DNA of 64,000 bases from Streptomyces albiflavescens (lineage in GTDB: Bacteria; Actinomycetota; Actinomycetes; Streptomycetales; Streptomycetaceae): contig NZ_BMMM01000011.1 in the NCBI RefSeq assembly GCF_014645835.1, positions 310,001 through 374,000 of the forward strand, given 5' to 3'. This document shows, in pieces, positions 51,897-61,648 of this stretch. How positions within the stretch are numbered: position 1 is the stretch's first letter; every line of letters starts with the position of its first letter. A program made the translations under genes and the position numbers. Under the pieces are notes generated by a model, which searched no databases, was not told where the DNA came from, and saw only the letters and a list, made by a program, of their open reading frames with translations.

Positions 51897-52858
51897 CGTG
51901 CCACCCCCAGCCTGGGGTTGAGAACCGACTCGACCGCGCGCCCGCACAGCGTGAAGGCCAGCGCGACCACCGCGATCGCGACTCCGGGCGGCACCAGATA
52001 CCACCACTTGCCCGCGCTGACCGCGCCCGCCTCCCGCGCGTCCTGGAGCAGACCGCCCCAGGACACCACTGTCGGGTCGCCCAGCCCGAGGAACGCGAGC
52101 GTCGCCTCGGCGAGGATCGCGGAGGAGATGATCAGGGTCGTCTGGGCCAGCACCAGCGGCATGACATTGGGCAGGACATGGCGGGACATGATGTGCCAGT
52201 GCCCGCCGCCGAGCGCCTTGGCCCGCTCGATGTACGGCCGCGACTCGACCGCCAGGGTCTGCGCCCGCACCAGCCGGGCCGTCGTCGGCCAGGTCGTGAC
52301 ACCGATCGCCAGGATGATCGTGCCGAGCGACCGGGTCATCACGGTCGCCAGCGCGATCGCGAGGACCAGGGTCGGCATGACCAGGAACCAGTCCGTGATC
52401 CGCATCATCACGGTCGCGTACCAGCCGCGGAAGTGCCCGGCGGTGATTCCGATGAGCGCGCCGATGGCGACGGAGAGCACGGCCGCGAGCAGTCCGACCA
52501 GCAGCGACACCCGGGCACCCCACACCACGAGGCCGAGCAGACTGCGCCCGAACTGGTCGGTGCCCAACGGGAATTCGGCGCTCGGACTCTCCATGGGATT
52601 CCCCGGCGCGTCGGTGACGCTCTGCACGTCGGAGCCGACGGTCAACGGCGCGGTCAGCGCGATGAGCGCGAAGAGGCAGAGGGCGGCGAGCCCGAAGACT
52701 CCGGCCCGGTGGGTGCGGTACTGCTTCCAGAAGCGGGCGGCGGAGTGGCGACGGCGCTGCCGGGCGAGAGCGCGGGGGCTCTTCGTCGTCGCCGGTACGG
52801 CCTGCTCGGCCGCCGTGGATTCGGTTGTCATCGGCCCGTCCGACTCGGTCGTGGTCAT
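51893..52858 (-). CDS. Peptide ABC transporter permease, DppC-type
   Basis: 321 residues from the ATG at 52858, overlapping the previous gene by four bases. A ~45-residue basic cytoplasmic lead precedes the first span (GVFGLAALCLFALIALT). FPLGTDQFGRSLLGLVVWGARVSLLVG and the EAA-type region (YIERAKALGGGHWHIMSRHVLPN) are diagnostic of DppC/OppC. Confidence 0.94.
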   Translation of the reverse strand: MTTTESDGPMTTESTAAEQAVPATTKSPRALARQRRRHSAARFWKQYRTHRAGVFGLAALCLFALIALTAPLTVGSDVQSVTDAPGNPMESPSAEFPLGTDQFGRSLLGLVVWGARVSLLVGLLAAVLSVAIGALIGITAGHFRGWYATVMMRITDWFLVMPTLVLAIALATVMTRSLGTIILAIGVTTWPTTARLVRAQTLAVESRPYIERAKALGGGHWHIMSRHVLPNVMPLVLAQTTLIISSAILAEATLAFLGLGDPTVVSWGGLLQDAREAGAVSAGKWWYLVPPGVAIAVVALAFTLCGRAVESVLNPRLGVAR

Positions 52859-53922
52859 CGGCCCACCCGGGGGTCCAGCAGCGGATAGATCAGATCGGCC
52901 AGCGTGTTCATCACGATCACCGCGGCCGCGAAGACGAAGAACAGCCCCTGCACCAGCGGCAGATCGGGCACGCTCAGCGCCTGGTAGAAGAGTCCGCCGA
53001 GGCCCGGCCAGGAGAAGACGGTCTCGACGAGGATCACACCGGCGACCGTGCGGCCGAGGTTGATGAAGATCAGCGTGACCGTCGGCAGCAGCGCGTTCGG
53101 CACGGCATGCCGACGGCGTACGAGATCGTCCCGCAGGCCCTTCGCCCGGGCCGTCGTCAGATAGTCGCTGCCCATTTCGTCGAGCAGCGCCGAGCGCGTG
53201 ACGAGCAGTGTCTGCCCGTACTCGACCGCGACCAGTGTGACCACCGGGAGGACGAGGTGATGGGCGACATCGACGACGTATGCGAAGCCCTCCTTGCCCC
53301 CCGACTCCATGCCGCCGGTCGGGAAGAGACCGGGGATCGGCCCCATGCCCACCGAGAAGACGATGATGAGCAGCAGCCCGAGCCAGAACGACGGAATCGA
53401 GTAAAGGGTCAGGGCCAGACCGGTGTTGAGCCGGTCGCTCAGCCCGCCGTTGCGCCACGCGGAGCGGGTGCCGATGAAGATACCGAGCGCGGTGTAGAGG
53501 ACGAACGCCGTACCGGTGAGGAGCAGCGTGTTCGGCAGGGCCTCGGTGATCTTGTCGATGACGGGCGCCCGGAACTGGTACGAGGTGCCGAGGTCGCCCG
53601 TGAGCGCCTTGCCGCAGTAGTCCGTGAACTGCTCCCACATCGGCAGGTCGAGCCCGAACTCCTTGCGGTAGTTGGCGAGTTGCTCGGCGGACACCTGACG
53701 CCCGCCCGTCATGTACTTGACCGGGTCGCCGGGGATGAGACGGAAGAGGAAGAAGCTGGTGACGAGGACGGCGAGCAGCGAGACGGCCGCGCCGCCCAAC
53801 TTGCCCGCCACGTACCGCAGATACGCGGTCCGGGTGCGCGCCCGTGGCCCGCGGACCGACGGCCCGGCCTCCGCCGGACCGCCGGTCGCCTCGACCAGCG
53901 AGGGTGTTGCCTCAGCGGTCAT
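52855..53922 (-). CDS. Peptide ABC transporter permease, DppB-type
   Basis: 355 residues. First span LGGAAVSLLAVLVTSFFLF, then RLIPGDPVKYMTG, and the DppB loop YLTTARAKGLRDDLVRRRHAVPNALLPTV. An N-terminal cytoplasmic stretch of ~35 residues is extra. Sixty bases after the binding-protein gene. Confidence 0.95.
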   Translation of the reverse strand: MTAEATPSLVEATGGPAEAGPSVRGPRARTRTAYLRYVAGKLGGAAVSLLAVLVTSFFLFRLIPGDPVKYMTGGRQVSAEQLANYRKEFGLDLPMWEQFTDYCGKALTGDLGTSYQFRAPVIDKITEALPNTLLLTGTAFVLYTALGIFIGTRSAWRNGGLSDRLNTGLALTLYSIPSFWLGLLLIIVFSVGMGPIPGLFPTGGMESGGKEGFAYVVDVAHHLVLPVVTLVAVEYGQTLLVTRSALLDEMGSDYLTTARAKGLRDDLVRRRHAVPNALLPTVTLIFINLGRTVAGVILVETVFSWPGLGGLFYQALSVPDLPLVQGLFFVFAAAVIVMNTLADLIYPLLDPRVGR

Positions 53923-53982
53923 GAACTACTCATTCGCTCGTACGTTCATGGGGTGCCCTGGGCAGGGCGTCACGCGTGTGCC

Positions 53983-55854
53983 CTACTCGCGGTCCTCGGC
54001 CGTGGAGCGGCGGCGCATCGCGAAGAACGCTCCGGCGCCCGCGAGGACGACGACGCCCCCGACGATGCCGATGATGACGCCCGTCGAGCTCGAACTGTCG
54101 GAGGACTCACCGGACGAGCCCGCCGGAACCGCCGACCACCAGCTCCAGTAACCGTCCTGGCCGTAGATGTTGCCCGCGGCCTTCGGCATCGTCTCGATCG
54201 ACTTGATCTGGTCGGTGCGATAGGCCTCGACCGCGTTCGGGTACGCCATGACGTTCATGTACCCGCTGTCGTAGAGCCGCGACTCCATCTGCTTGACGAT
54301 GTCGGCCCGCTTGGCGGAGTCGTACTCGGCGAGTTGCTGGTCGTACAGCTCGTCGTACTTCTTGTCGCAGATGAAGTTGTCGGTCGCGCCCGTGTCCTTG
54401 GGGGTCGCGGGCAGGGCGGCGCAGGTGTGGATGGACATGACGAAGTCGGGGTCGGGGTTGACGGACCAGCCGTCGAAGGCGAGGTCGTACTTGCCCGCCA
54501 GCCACGGGTCCGTCACGTTGTCCAGGCAGTTGAGGGTGACACCGATACCGAGCTTGCCGAACCACTCCTTCAGGTACTGTCCGACCGCCTTGTCGTTCGG
54601 GTCGGTCGCGTGGCAGAGGACCCGGTAGTTGATCGGCTTGCCGTTCTTCTCGACGCGCTTGCCGTCGCCGTTCTTCTTGTAGCCCGCCTCGTCGAGGAGC
54701 CTGCCCGCCTTGGCCGGGTCGTAGGCGAGTTCCTGACTCGCCGACGGCTTCCAGAAGTACGTCGAGAAGCGTGGCGGGATGTAGCCCTCGCCCTCGACGG
54801 CGTGACCTTGGAAGACCTTGTCGATGAGGGTCTGGCGGTCGATCGCCATGAAGAGTGCTTGGCGCACCTTCTGGTTGAGCAGCGACTCGGCTCCGTCACC
54901 GAAGTGCTTGCCGTTCTTGGCCTGGGCGCCGGGGTTGGTGGCGAGGGCGTAGAAGCGGCGGCCGGGGGCGTCGTTGACCTTGATGTTCGGCTGGCTCTTC
55001 AGTGCGGCCGACTGTGCCGGCGTCAGTCCGGAGACGAAGGACACCTCACCCTTCTGCAGGGCCGCGACGGCCGCGTCACCGTCCTTGTAGTACTTGAAGA
55101 CCAGCTCGTCGAACTTGGGCGCGCCCCGCCAGAAGCTCTTGTTGGGCTTCAGCCGTACGTAGCTGTCGGCCTTGTAGTCCGTCAGGATGAACGGCCCGTT
55201 GCCCACGATCGGGAACTTCTTGTCGTTGTTGAACTTCGTGAAGTCCCCGACCTTCTCCCAGACGTGCTTGGGCACGATCGGCACATCGAGCGCGGCCATC
55301 GTGGCCTGCGGCTTCTTCAGCTCGATGACGAGCTTGGTGGCGCTGGGGGCCGTGACCTTCTTGAAGTTGGTGACGAAGCTGCCGTTGGCGGTGGCGGCGC
55401 CCTCGTCGGTCATCATCTTGTTGAACGTCCACGCCGCGTCCTCGGCGGTGGCCTGCTGACCGTCCGACCACTTGGAGTTTGAGCGGATCGTGTAGGTCCA
55501 GGTCAGCTTGTCGGCGGACGGCTCCCACTTGGTGGCCAGGGCGGGGATCGCGTGGTTGTCCGCAGGGTCGTAGTTGGTCAGGTACTCGTACATGAGCCGG
55601 TGAATGCTCGTACTGACCAGCCGCGATGCCAGGAACGGGCTGAGCGAGTCGACGCTCTGCGCGACCGCGACGGTGAGGACCTTCTTGCTCTCCTTGGCCT
55701 GGGCCTGCTGGGGCGCCGGGTTGAGCGGGGTCGCGAGACCGGCGGTGAGGGTGAGCGCGGCGGCGCCGGCGGCGGCGATGAGCCGGGGGAGCCGGGTCCC
55801 GGTCCTGAGGCGGAGGCGCGGGCGCCTGCTGTCGTGTTGATCTTGTGTGTTCAT
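53983..55854 (-). CDS. Peptide-type substrate-binding protein (family 5) with C-terminal membrane anchor
   Basis: 623 residues from the ATG at 55854 (GAGGT upstream). A Sec-type signal runs to about AQAKESKK with no lipobox cysteine. The mature part is SBP family 5: SLSPFLASRLVS, WEPSADKLTWTYTIRSNSKWSDG, KFPIVGNGPF. At the end a glycine-rich linker leads to a membrane span (VIIGIVGGVVVLAGAGAFFAM) and basic RRR tail. It is thus probably tied to the membrane by its C-terminus rather than by lipid. It is the first gene of the operon and feeds the permease pair. Confidence 0.93.
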   Translation of the reverse strand: MNTQDQHDSRRPRLRLRTGTRLPRLIAAAGAAALTLTAGLATPLNPAPQQAQAKESKKVLTVAVAQSVDSLSPFLASRLVSTSIHRLMYEYLTNYDPADNHAIPALATKWEPSADKLTWTYTIRSNSKWSDGQQATAEDAAWTFNKMMTDEGAATANGSFVTNFKKVTAPSATKLVIELKKPQATMAALDVPIVPKHVWEKVGDFTKFNNDKKFPIVGNGPFILTDYKADSYVRLKPNKSFWRGAPKFDELVFKYYKDGDAAVAALQKGEVSFVSGLTPAQSAALKSQPNIKVNDAPGRRFYALATNPGAQAKNGKHFGDGAESLLNQKVRQALFMAIDRQTLIDKVFQGHAVEGEGYIPPRFSTYFWKPSASQELAYDPAKAGRLLDEAGYKKNGDGKRVEKNGKPINYRVLCHATDPNDKAVGQYLKEWFGKLGIGVTLNCLDNVTDPWLAGKYDLAFDGWSVNPDPDFVMSIHTCAALPATPKDTGATDNFICDKKYDELYDQQLAEYDSAKRADIVKQMESRLYDSGYMNVMAYPNAVEAYRTDQIKSIETMPKAAGNIYGQDGYWSWWSAVPAGSSGESSDSSSSTGVIIGIVGGVVVLAGAGAFFAMRRRSTAEDRE

Positions 55855-55945
55855 GGGTCGGTGACCTCGCGTCATCGCTCGCACGGGGATGGCTTGTTGA
55901 ACTACTTGATCGGGTGACTGGTGACGCCGGCGGGATTGATCTGTG

Positions 55946-55975
55946 TGTCTATCAGCGGTGGTCTGCACGCGTCAA
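55946..55975 (-). promoter_or_regulatory. Candidate promoter of the peptide transporter operon
   Basis: On the minus strand TTGACG (55975-55970), 18-bp spacer, TAGACA (55951-55946), about 90 bp before the binding-protein start. The gene-free stretch 55855-56169 otherwise holds only the terminator at 56102-56133. Confidence 0.5.
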
Positions 55976-56101
55976 CGGCACGTGAACCCCTTGTGGCCTG
56001 CGGAAATAACGAGTTGACGCGAATTTTTCGCTCATTGGTTCAGACCGGTGAAGCCCCCCAGGTGATGGCCTGACGGCTCGAAACGCCCGTGGATACGCCA
56101 A

Positions 56102-56133
56102 GGGCCCGCACCGTACGGAGACGGTGCGGGCCC
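56102..56133 (-). terminator. Terminator of the EspI/MinD-like gene
   Basis: A perfect 13-bp stem GGGCCCGCACCGT with a 6-base loop, 37 bp past the minus-strand stop codon at 56170. Confidence 0.8.
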
Positions 56134-56169
56134 GGGCGGCAATCGGTCCCTCGGAAGGGGCCGATCGGG

Positions 56170-59100
56170 TTACTGCTGAGGGGGCGCCGGCGGGGGCGGG
56201 GTCTGCCCCTGGTTCGGCTGATAGGGCCGGCCCGGCTGGAAAGGCTGTCCGGGCTGGGGCTGCGCCTGTGGAGGCTGCTGGGGATATGCCTGCCCGGGCT
56301 GCGGGTAGGGCTGGCCCGGCTGCGGGTAGGGCTGGCCGGGCGGCTGGGCGTACGGCTGCCCGGGCTGCGGCTGCTGCGGCCCCTGTCCCGGAACGGGCTG
56401 CCCGGGGACCGGCTGTCCCGGAACGTACTGACCCGGCATCGGCGGGGCGGCCACCGGCGGCGGGTTGCCGTCGTTGGTCCACAGCCCGTGCGACTGCTGG
56501 TGCCGTGCGATGTCCTCGGCCACCATCGCGGAGAGGTTGAAGTACGCCTCCCGCACCTTGGGCCGCATCATGTCGAGGTCGACCTCGGCGCCGGCCGCCA
56601 GGTGCTCGTCGAACGGCACGACCACGACACCGCGGCAGCGCGTCTCGAAGTGGCTGACGATGTCCTCCACCTTGATCATCTTGCCGGTCTCGCGCACTCC
56701 GGAGATGACGGTGATGGAGCGCGAGACCAGATCCGCGTACCCGTGCGCCGACAGCCAGTCCAGCGTCGTACTGGCGCTGCTCGCACCGTCGACCGACGGC
56801 GTCGAGATGATGATGAGCTGGTCGGCGAGGTCGAGCACCCCGCGCATCGCGCTGTACAGCAGGCCTGTTCCCGAGTCGGTCAGGATGATCGGGTACTGCT
56901 TGCCCAGGACGTCGATCGCACGCCGGTAGTCCTCGTCGTTGAACGTGGTGGACACCGCCGGGTCGACGTCGTTGGCGATGATCTCCAGCCCGGACGGGGC
57001 CTGGGAGGTGAACCGCCGGATGTCCATGTACGAGTTGAGGTACGGGATCGCCTGGACGAGGTCACGGATGGTGGCCCCGGTCTCGCGGCGCACCCGGCGG
57101 CCGAGCGTGCCCGCGTCCGGGTTGGCGTCGATCGCGAGGATCTTGTCCTGCCGTTCACTGGCGAGCGTCGCGCCGAGCGCGGTGGTCGTGGTCGTCTTGC
57201 CCACGCCGCCCTTGAGGCTGATCACGGCGATCCGGTAGCACGACAGCACCGGCGTCCGGATCAGCTCCAGCTTCCGCTGCCGCTCGGCCTCCTCCTTCTT
57301 GCCGCCGAGCTTGAACCGCGACGACGCGGCAGCCGGGCGACCGCTCTTGGCCTTCTGCTTCTTGTTGTTGAGCAGCCGGTCGGAGGAGAGCTCCACCGCG
57401 GCGGTGTACCCGAGAGGGGCGGCACCGGGGTTGGTGGGCTGCCGCTGGTCGTGCTGCACGGGCTGCGGCCAGGCGGCTCCCGCGCGGGGGTCGACGGGCG
57501 CGGCCGGCTGCCCGGGCTGCGGCTGCTGCGGCGGGTACGGCGGGCCCACCTGCGCCGAGGGGAGCGGCGGCTGCGCCGGGGCGGGCGCGGCCGACTGCGT
57601 GGGAGCCGGGGGCGGTTGGGGGAGGTCGTAACCAGGCTGCGGTACGGGGGCGTTGGGCGCCTGCGGCGGGAAGCCGTACCCCTGCTGCGGGGAGGGCGCC
57701 TGCGGGGCCACGGGGTTCGCCGGGGGCGTCGTCGGCTGGGGGAATCCGTAACCCGGGCCCTGAGCGGGCGGGTTGGCCGGAGCCTGGGTGCCGGGCTGCG
57801 GGAATCCGTAGCTGCCTTGCGGCGTGGGGTTCGGCGTCGGGGTGCTGGGCCGGGGGAAGCCGTAGCTCCCTTGCGGTGCGGGGGCTGGAGCCTCGGCGGC
57901 CGGAGCAGGAGCGGGCGCCTGGGTGCCGGGCTGCGGGAATCCGTAGCTGCCTTGCGGCGTGGGGTTCGGCGTCGGGGTGCCCGGTTGCGGGAACCCGTAA
58001 CTCCCCTGCTGTGCAGGTGCCGGAGGTGCCGCGTGCGGAGCCTGCGGCGGGGCCGGAACGGGGTTCTCGACGGCCGGCGGGGGCACCGGCACGGGCCCCT
58101 GCGCCGGACCCGTGGAGACGGGCGCGCCGGAGGATGCGGGCCACGCCGGAGCCGGGGGCTGAGCCGCGGGCTGCGGCGCGGGCGGTTGGAAGGCCTGGCC
58201 GGGCTGGGGCGCGGGCGGTTGGAAGGCCTGGCCGGGCTGGGGTGCCGCGGGCTGGAACGGCTGGCCCGGCGCCGGTGCGGGCGGCTGAGCCTGCGGCGGC
58301 ACCTGCGCCTGCGCGGGCTCGGCCGCGGCCGGCTCCGTGGACGCGGGCCACTGGGCCGCGGGAGCGGGCGCCGCGGGCTGATACGCGGGCGGCAGCGGCG
58401 GCAGCCCACCCTGCGGCAGCGGCGGCGGAGCCCAGGCCGGGGGCGCGTCCTGCACGGCCTCGGGGGCGTCCGGCCCGGCCACGGGCACGGCGTCCTGAGG
58501 TTCGCTGTCCTGGGGCACGGCGTCCTGATGCTCGCTGTCCCGGGGGACCGCGTCCTGAGGCTCGCTGTCCCGGGGGTCGGCATCCTCCGGCTCCGCGACC
58601 GGCGAAGGCACCGCATGGCTGGATTCGGCCTGCGGTGGCGCCGCATCGCTGACGTCGTCCTGCGTCGCGGCGTCGCTGACCTCGTCGGCCGGATCCGCCG
58701 CCTCGGCCGCGCCCACGGCATCTGTCACATCCGTAGCGCCGCCGTCGTCCGCGCGCCGCAGCTCCACGACGTCGGCGACGCTCTCGTCCTCGGAGGCATC
58801 GCTCGGCCCATCGGCGGAATCCGCACCGGGGGACGCCAATTCGGCCTCGGCCGCGGCTGATTCCTCCTCGACGTCCACGTCGGCTCCGTGCGAGGAAGCC
58901 TCCAGGGACTGGTACAGGGCCACGGGATCAGGCGCGGTCACGGCATCATGCGCGGCGGCCCCGGTCTCGGCGTCGGCCGCGGTGCCGGGCGCGGTATCGG
59001 CGTCAGGCGCGGCATCGGGTTCGACTCCCGCCGATGTCTCCGCCTCCGCCTCCGCCTCCTGCGACGCCGCGGCAGCACGCTCCGCGATCTCACGCTTCAG

Positions 59101-59661
59101 CGCGACAGAGGAGATCCGCATGGTCGCGCCGCTCTCCAAGTCCCCGTTCCCCGGCTCCGCCTCGTCAGCAGCGGCGATCGGCGCGACGGGTGCGACCGGA
59201 GGGGCCGGCGCGGCCGGGGGAGCGGGAGGAGTCCACTGGGCCTGAAACCCACCCACGGGAAAGTTCGGCACAGCCGTCGGGCTCCCGGCGTCCGCGACAG
59301 GCGCCACGGCCGGAGCCTCCGGCTGTGCGGCCTCCGGCTCGAACCCACTGCCGACCGGCAGCTTGGGCACCGCGACGGGACTCTCCGCCGGAGGCGCAAC
59401 AGGCGTCTGAGAAGCCGAAGTTCCCGAAGGCTCGGAGGCTTCGGACGGCTCCGAAGCCGTCGAGGTCTCCGAGGTCCCCGAAGCCGCCTCGGAATCCGAG
59501 TCCGCCTCGCCCGAACTCCCCGACGCGTTCTGCGTGTACCAGGCGGGCGGCGCGTAGTCGATGGTGAACTCGCCCGTCGTCTCGACGGCGGACTCCGCGT
59601 CGGACTGGTCATCGCCGGGTGTGGCCCAGCCCCCGCGGATCCCGTCCCGATCGCTGTTCAC
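56170..59661 (-). CDS. Proline-rich MinD/ParA-like ATPase (EspI-like)
   Basis: 1163 residues, GTG start with a consensus AGGAGG. The N-terminal ~780 residues are disordered: first acidic/Ala-rich, then Pro/Gln-rich with repeated YGFPQPGT units. A ParA/MinD-type ATPase follows (about 805-1060): deviant P-loop ISLKGGVGKTTTTT, AIDANPDAGTLGRR, LTDSGTGLLYSAMR. The tail is again Pro/Gln-rich (QPGQPYPQ). This plan matches EspI of mycobacterial type VII secretion loci. As I recall, S. coelicolor has a similar gene at the edge of its ESX locus next to rpsO. No ESX core gene is visible here. Probably cytoplasmic or membrane-associated; role unproven. Confidence 0.85.
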   Translation of the reverse strand: MNSDRDGIRGGWATPGDDQSDAESAVETTGEFTIDYAPPAWYTQNASGSSGEADSDSEAASGTSETSTASEPSEASEPSGTSASQTPVAPPAESPVAVPKLPVGSGFEPEAAQPEAPAVAPVADAGSPTAVPNFPVGGFQAQWTPPAPPAAPAPPVAPVAPIAAADEAEPGNGDLESGATMRISSVALKREIAERAAAASQEAEAEAETSAGVEPDAAPDADTAPGTAADAETGAAAHDAVTAPDPVALYQSLEASSHGADVDVEEESAAAEAELASPGADSADGPSDASEDESVADVVELRRADDGGATDVTDAVGAAEAADPADEVSDAATQDDVSDAAPPQAESSHAVPSPVAEPEDADPRDSEPQDAVPRDSEHQDAVPQDSEPQDAVPVAGPDAPEAVQDAPPAWAPPPLPQGGLPPLPPAYQPAAPAPAAQWPASTEPAAAEPAQAQVPPQAQPPAPAPGQPFQPAAPQPGQAFQPPAPQPGQAFQPPAPQPAAQPPAPAWPASSGAPVSTGPAQGPVPVPPPAVENPVPAPPQAPHAAPPAPAQQGSYGFPQPGTPTPNPTPQGSYGFPQPGTQAPAPAPAAEAPAPAPQGSYGFPRPSTPTPNPTPQGSYGFPQPGTQAPANPPAQGPGYGFPQPTTPPANPVAPQAPSPQQGYGFPPQAPNAPVPQPGYDLPQPPPAPTQSAAPAPAQPPLPSAQVGPPYPPQQPQPGQPAAPVDPRAGAAWPQPVQHDQRQPTNPGAAPLGYTAAVELSSDRLLNNKKQKAKSGRPAAASSRFKLGGKKEEAERQRKLELIRTPVLSCYRIAVISLKGGVGKTTTTTALGATLASERQDKILAIDANPDAGTLGRRVRRETGATIRDLVQAIPYLNSYMDIRRFTSQAPSGLEIIANDVDPAVSTTFNDEDYRRAIDVLGKQYPIILTDSGTGLLYSAMRGVLDLADQLIIISTPSVDGASSASTTLDWLSAHGYADLVSRSITVISGVRETGKMIKVEDIVSHFETRCRGVVVVPFDEHLAAGAEVDLDMMRPKVREAYFNLSAMVAEDIARHQQSHGLWTNDGNPPPVAAPPMPGQYVPGQPVPGQPVPGQGPQQPQPGQPYAQPPGQPYPQPGQPYPQPGQAYPQQPPQAQPQPGQPFQPGRPYQPNQGQTPPPPAPPQQ

Positions 59662-59717
59662 AATTCCTCCTGGTGTGGTCGAGCACCCTCAAGCCGTGCC
59701 GGGGCGACCGTTTTCTT

Positions 59718-59777
59718 GTCGTCCGTAGACGCCCGTAGTCGTCCGAAGTCGTTCGAAGTCGTTCGAGGTCGTCCGAA
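59718..59777. repeat. Six tandem 10-bp repeats in the promoter region of the ATPase gene
   Basis: Units GTCGTCCGTA, GACGCCCGTA, GTCGTCCGAA, GTCGTTCGAA, GTCGTTCGAG, GTCGTCCGAA follow head to tail, 57 bp upstream of the ATPase start. The period is close to one helical turn, so a protein could bind all units on one face. The rest of the 412-bp gap 59662-60073 between the two divergent genes shows nothing else that I can assign. Confidence 0.75.
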
Positions 59778-60073
59778 TTGACCCGGCTCCCCCTGGGACG
59801 CGGGCGGCCCGTTCCCGGGTTCTGGCGTCGCGCCCGGTCCCAGCCTAATCACCATGACTGTCACTGCGGCAGGCCTGTCCACCCCACCGCGGCTGCCCGC
59901 TACGTCACACCCTGCCCAGAAGTGGCGTACGCACGCTCACTATTGAGCCTCAAAGCGGACAAACGAAGCCATCGAGGCAGCCGTCCTGCCCCCTGCATGT
60001 ACACGATCAAGGGCCGTGCATAGTAGAGGGCTCCTCCAAGACCGACCGGTTCTCACCGAAAGGACCCGAGCGC

Positions 60074-61555
60074 GTGAGCTTCGGCCCACCCCCGTCCCCG
60101 TACACCCAATCCGCGTTGGCGGCGGACAGCGAGCGAAGAAAGCGCCGCATGAAGCTGTTCGGCGTCGTGGCCGCCGTACTCGTCGTGGTGTTGTGCGCGG
60201 GCGGGTGGCTTCTGATGTACGCGACCGGTGACGGCTCCCCGGCGAACAGCAGGCCGACGGCCGCCCCGCAGGCCCCGGACGAGATCAGGGAGACGGTCGA
60301 GAAGTTGCCGAGCACGCCCGAGGGCGAACTCGTCATCGACTTCGACGAGGAGAAGTTCAAGGACGACGAGACCCGGTACGCGCCCGGCACCTGGGCGACC
60401 GACAAGATCTTCGCCAAGGGCATCAAGAACACCATCACGGGGTTCAAGTTCGGCGTGGACGAGGCGGCGTGGAGCATCAAGCTGGACGGCCACATCTGCG
60501 CGACGACCAAGCACGTCACCGCGGACGGCCGGACGGCCGTCGTCGTCCAGCCGTACAAACGCAAGGGCACCAAGGATGCGGGCATCTGTGACGAGGTGGT
60601 GTTCTTCGACCTCGACACCGGCAAGAAGCTGTGGACCGCGACGATGCCCGACGCGAAGACCGCGTATGTGACGAACACGAATCTGAGCATGACGCGCGGC
60701 ACGGTCGCCGTGGCGTGGGGCAACGGCTCCGTGGCCTACGACATGAGCCATGGCAAGCAGCTCTGGAAGAGCACCGACGTCTCCACGTGCGAGGACGTCG
60801 GCTTCGCGGGCGGTCGCAACCTGCTCGTCCTGCTCCGGTGCGGAGAGGAGTCCACCCACGCGTACCGGGTGCAGAAGATCGACCCGCGCACGGGCAAGCC
60901 GCAGTGGACGTACAAGCTCAAGGACGGCCTGTCGGGCGTCTACATGCCCTCCTCCGACCCGCCGGTACTGGCCGTGGGGGCGGGGGACTACGGCGTGACC
61001 GACCTGATCACCCTCGACGACCGGGGCAGGCACAGCGCCACGATCTCCATGCGGGGCGGGCGCTTCGATCCCATGTGCGGTGACTCGTTCGACGGAACGC
61101 AGTACTTCGGAGTGATGGAGAACTGCTACGCGATGGTCGTGGGGAACGGCCAGATCTTCGTCGCGAGCAAGGCGGACGGCGACATCGACCAGGCGGAGAA
61201 CTGGATCGTGGGTTTCGACGCCAAGACGGGGAAGACCCTGCGGAAGTTCGACGGACGGCCGCTGCAGCCGCTGTGGCCCGTGAAGATGAGCGGGGACAAG
61301 CTCCTGGCCTACCGGCCGAGTTCCGACAACATCGGTCCCGCCGCCATCGTGAGCATCGACCCCGCCACCGGCAAGGAGACACCGTTCCTCTTCTTCAACC
61401 TGCCGGACGACGCCACACGCATGGAAACCCCCGAGTGGTCCGACATCCTCGTCGAGCACGGCCGGGCGTTCTTCTCTCCTCGGCAGCTCTCGGCTCCCGA
61501 CTCGTCTCCCCACGATCCGGTGAGGGCCGCGGTGGGCATCGCCCCTGTGCACTGA
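60074..61555 (+). CDS. Membrane-anchored PQQ-type beta-propeller protein
   Basis: 493 residues, GTG start with AAGGA upstream. One membrane span near the N-terminus (LFGVVAAVLVVVLCAGGWLLM, about 28-48) after a basic segment ERRKRRMK, so the bulk is outside. The rest has propeller blades with the PQQ-like phrase: FFDLDTGKKLWT, YDMSHGKQLWK, IDPRTGKPQWTYKLKDG, FDAKTGKTLRKFDG. Probably a binding or scaffold protein, not a dehydrogenase. Such proteins occur in Streptomyces type VII secretion regions, which fits the location, but this is inference. Confidence 0.85.
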   Translation: MSFGPPPSPYTQSALAADSERRKRRMKLFGVVAAVLVVVLCAGGWLLMYATGDGSPANSRPTAAPQAPDEIRETVEKLPSTPEGELVIDFDEEKFKDDETRYAPGTWATDKIFAKGIKNTITGFKFGVDEAAWSIKLDGHICATTKHVTADGRTAVVVQPYKRKGTKDAGICDEVVFFDLDTGKKLWTATMPDAKTAYVTNTNLSMTRGTVAVAWGNGSVAYDMSHGKQLWKSTDVSTCEDVGFAGGRNLLVLLRCGEESTHAYRVQKIDPRTGKPQWTYKLKDGLSGVYMPSSDPPVLAVGAGDYGVTDLITLDDRGRHSATISMRGGRFDPMCGDSFDGTQYFGVMENCYAMVVGNGQIFVASKADGDIDQAENWIVGFDAKTGKTLRKFDGRPLQPLWPVKMSGDKLLAYRPSSDNIGPAAIVSIDPATGKETPFLFFNLPDDATRMETPEWSDILVEHGRAFFSPRQLSAPDSSPHDPVRAAVGIAPVH

Positions 61556-61598
61556 GGCGCCCCCCGCGCACTGAGACCCCCGTGCGCCGAGACGCTGA

Positions 61599-61628
61599 GG
61601 GCCGACGCGGACATGTCCGCGTCGGCCC
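61599..61628. terminator. Bidirectional terminator between the propeller and DUF397 genes
   Basis: A perfect 30-bp palindrome with half-site GGGCCGACGCGGACA between convergent genes. Confidence 0.8.
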
Positions 61629-61648
61629 CTGCCGTTCCCGCTCTGCCG

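Noticed and set aside
60074..61555. PQQ-dependent dehydrogenase
   Set aside because: Only propeller repeats are present; catalytic residues, calcium site and signal layout of the dehydrogenases are absent.
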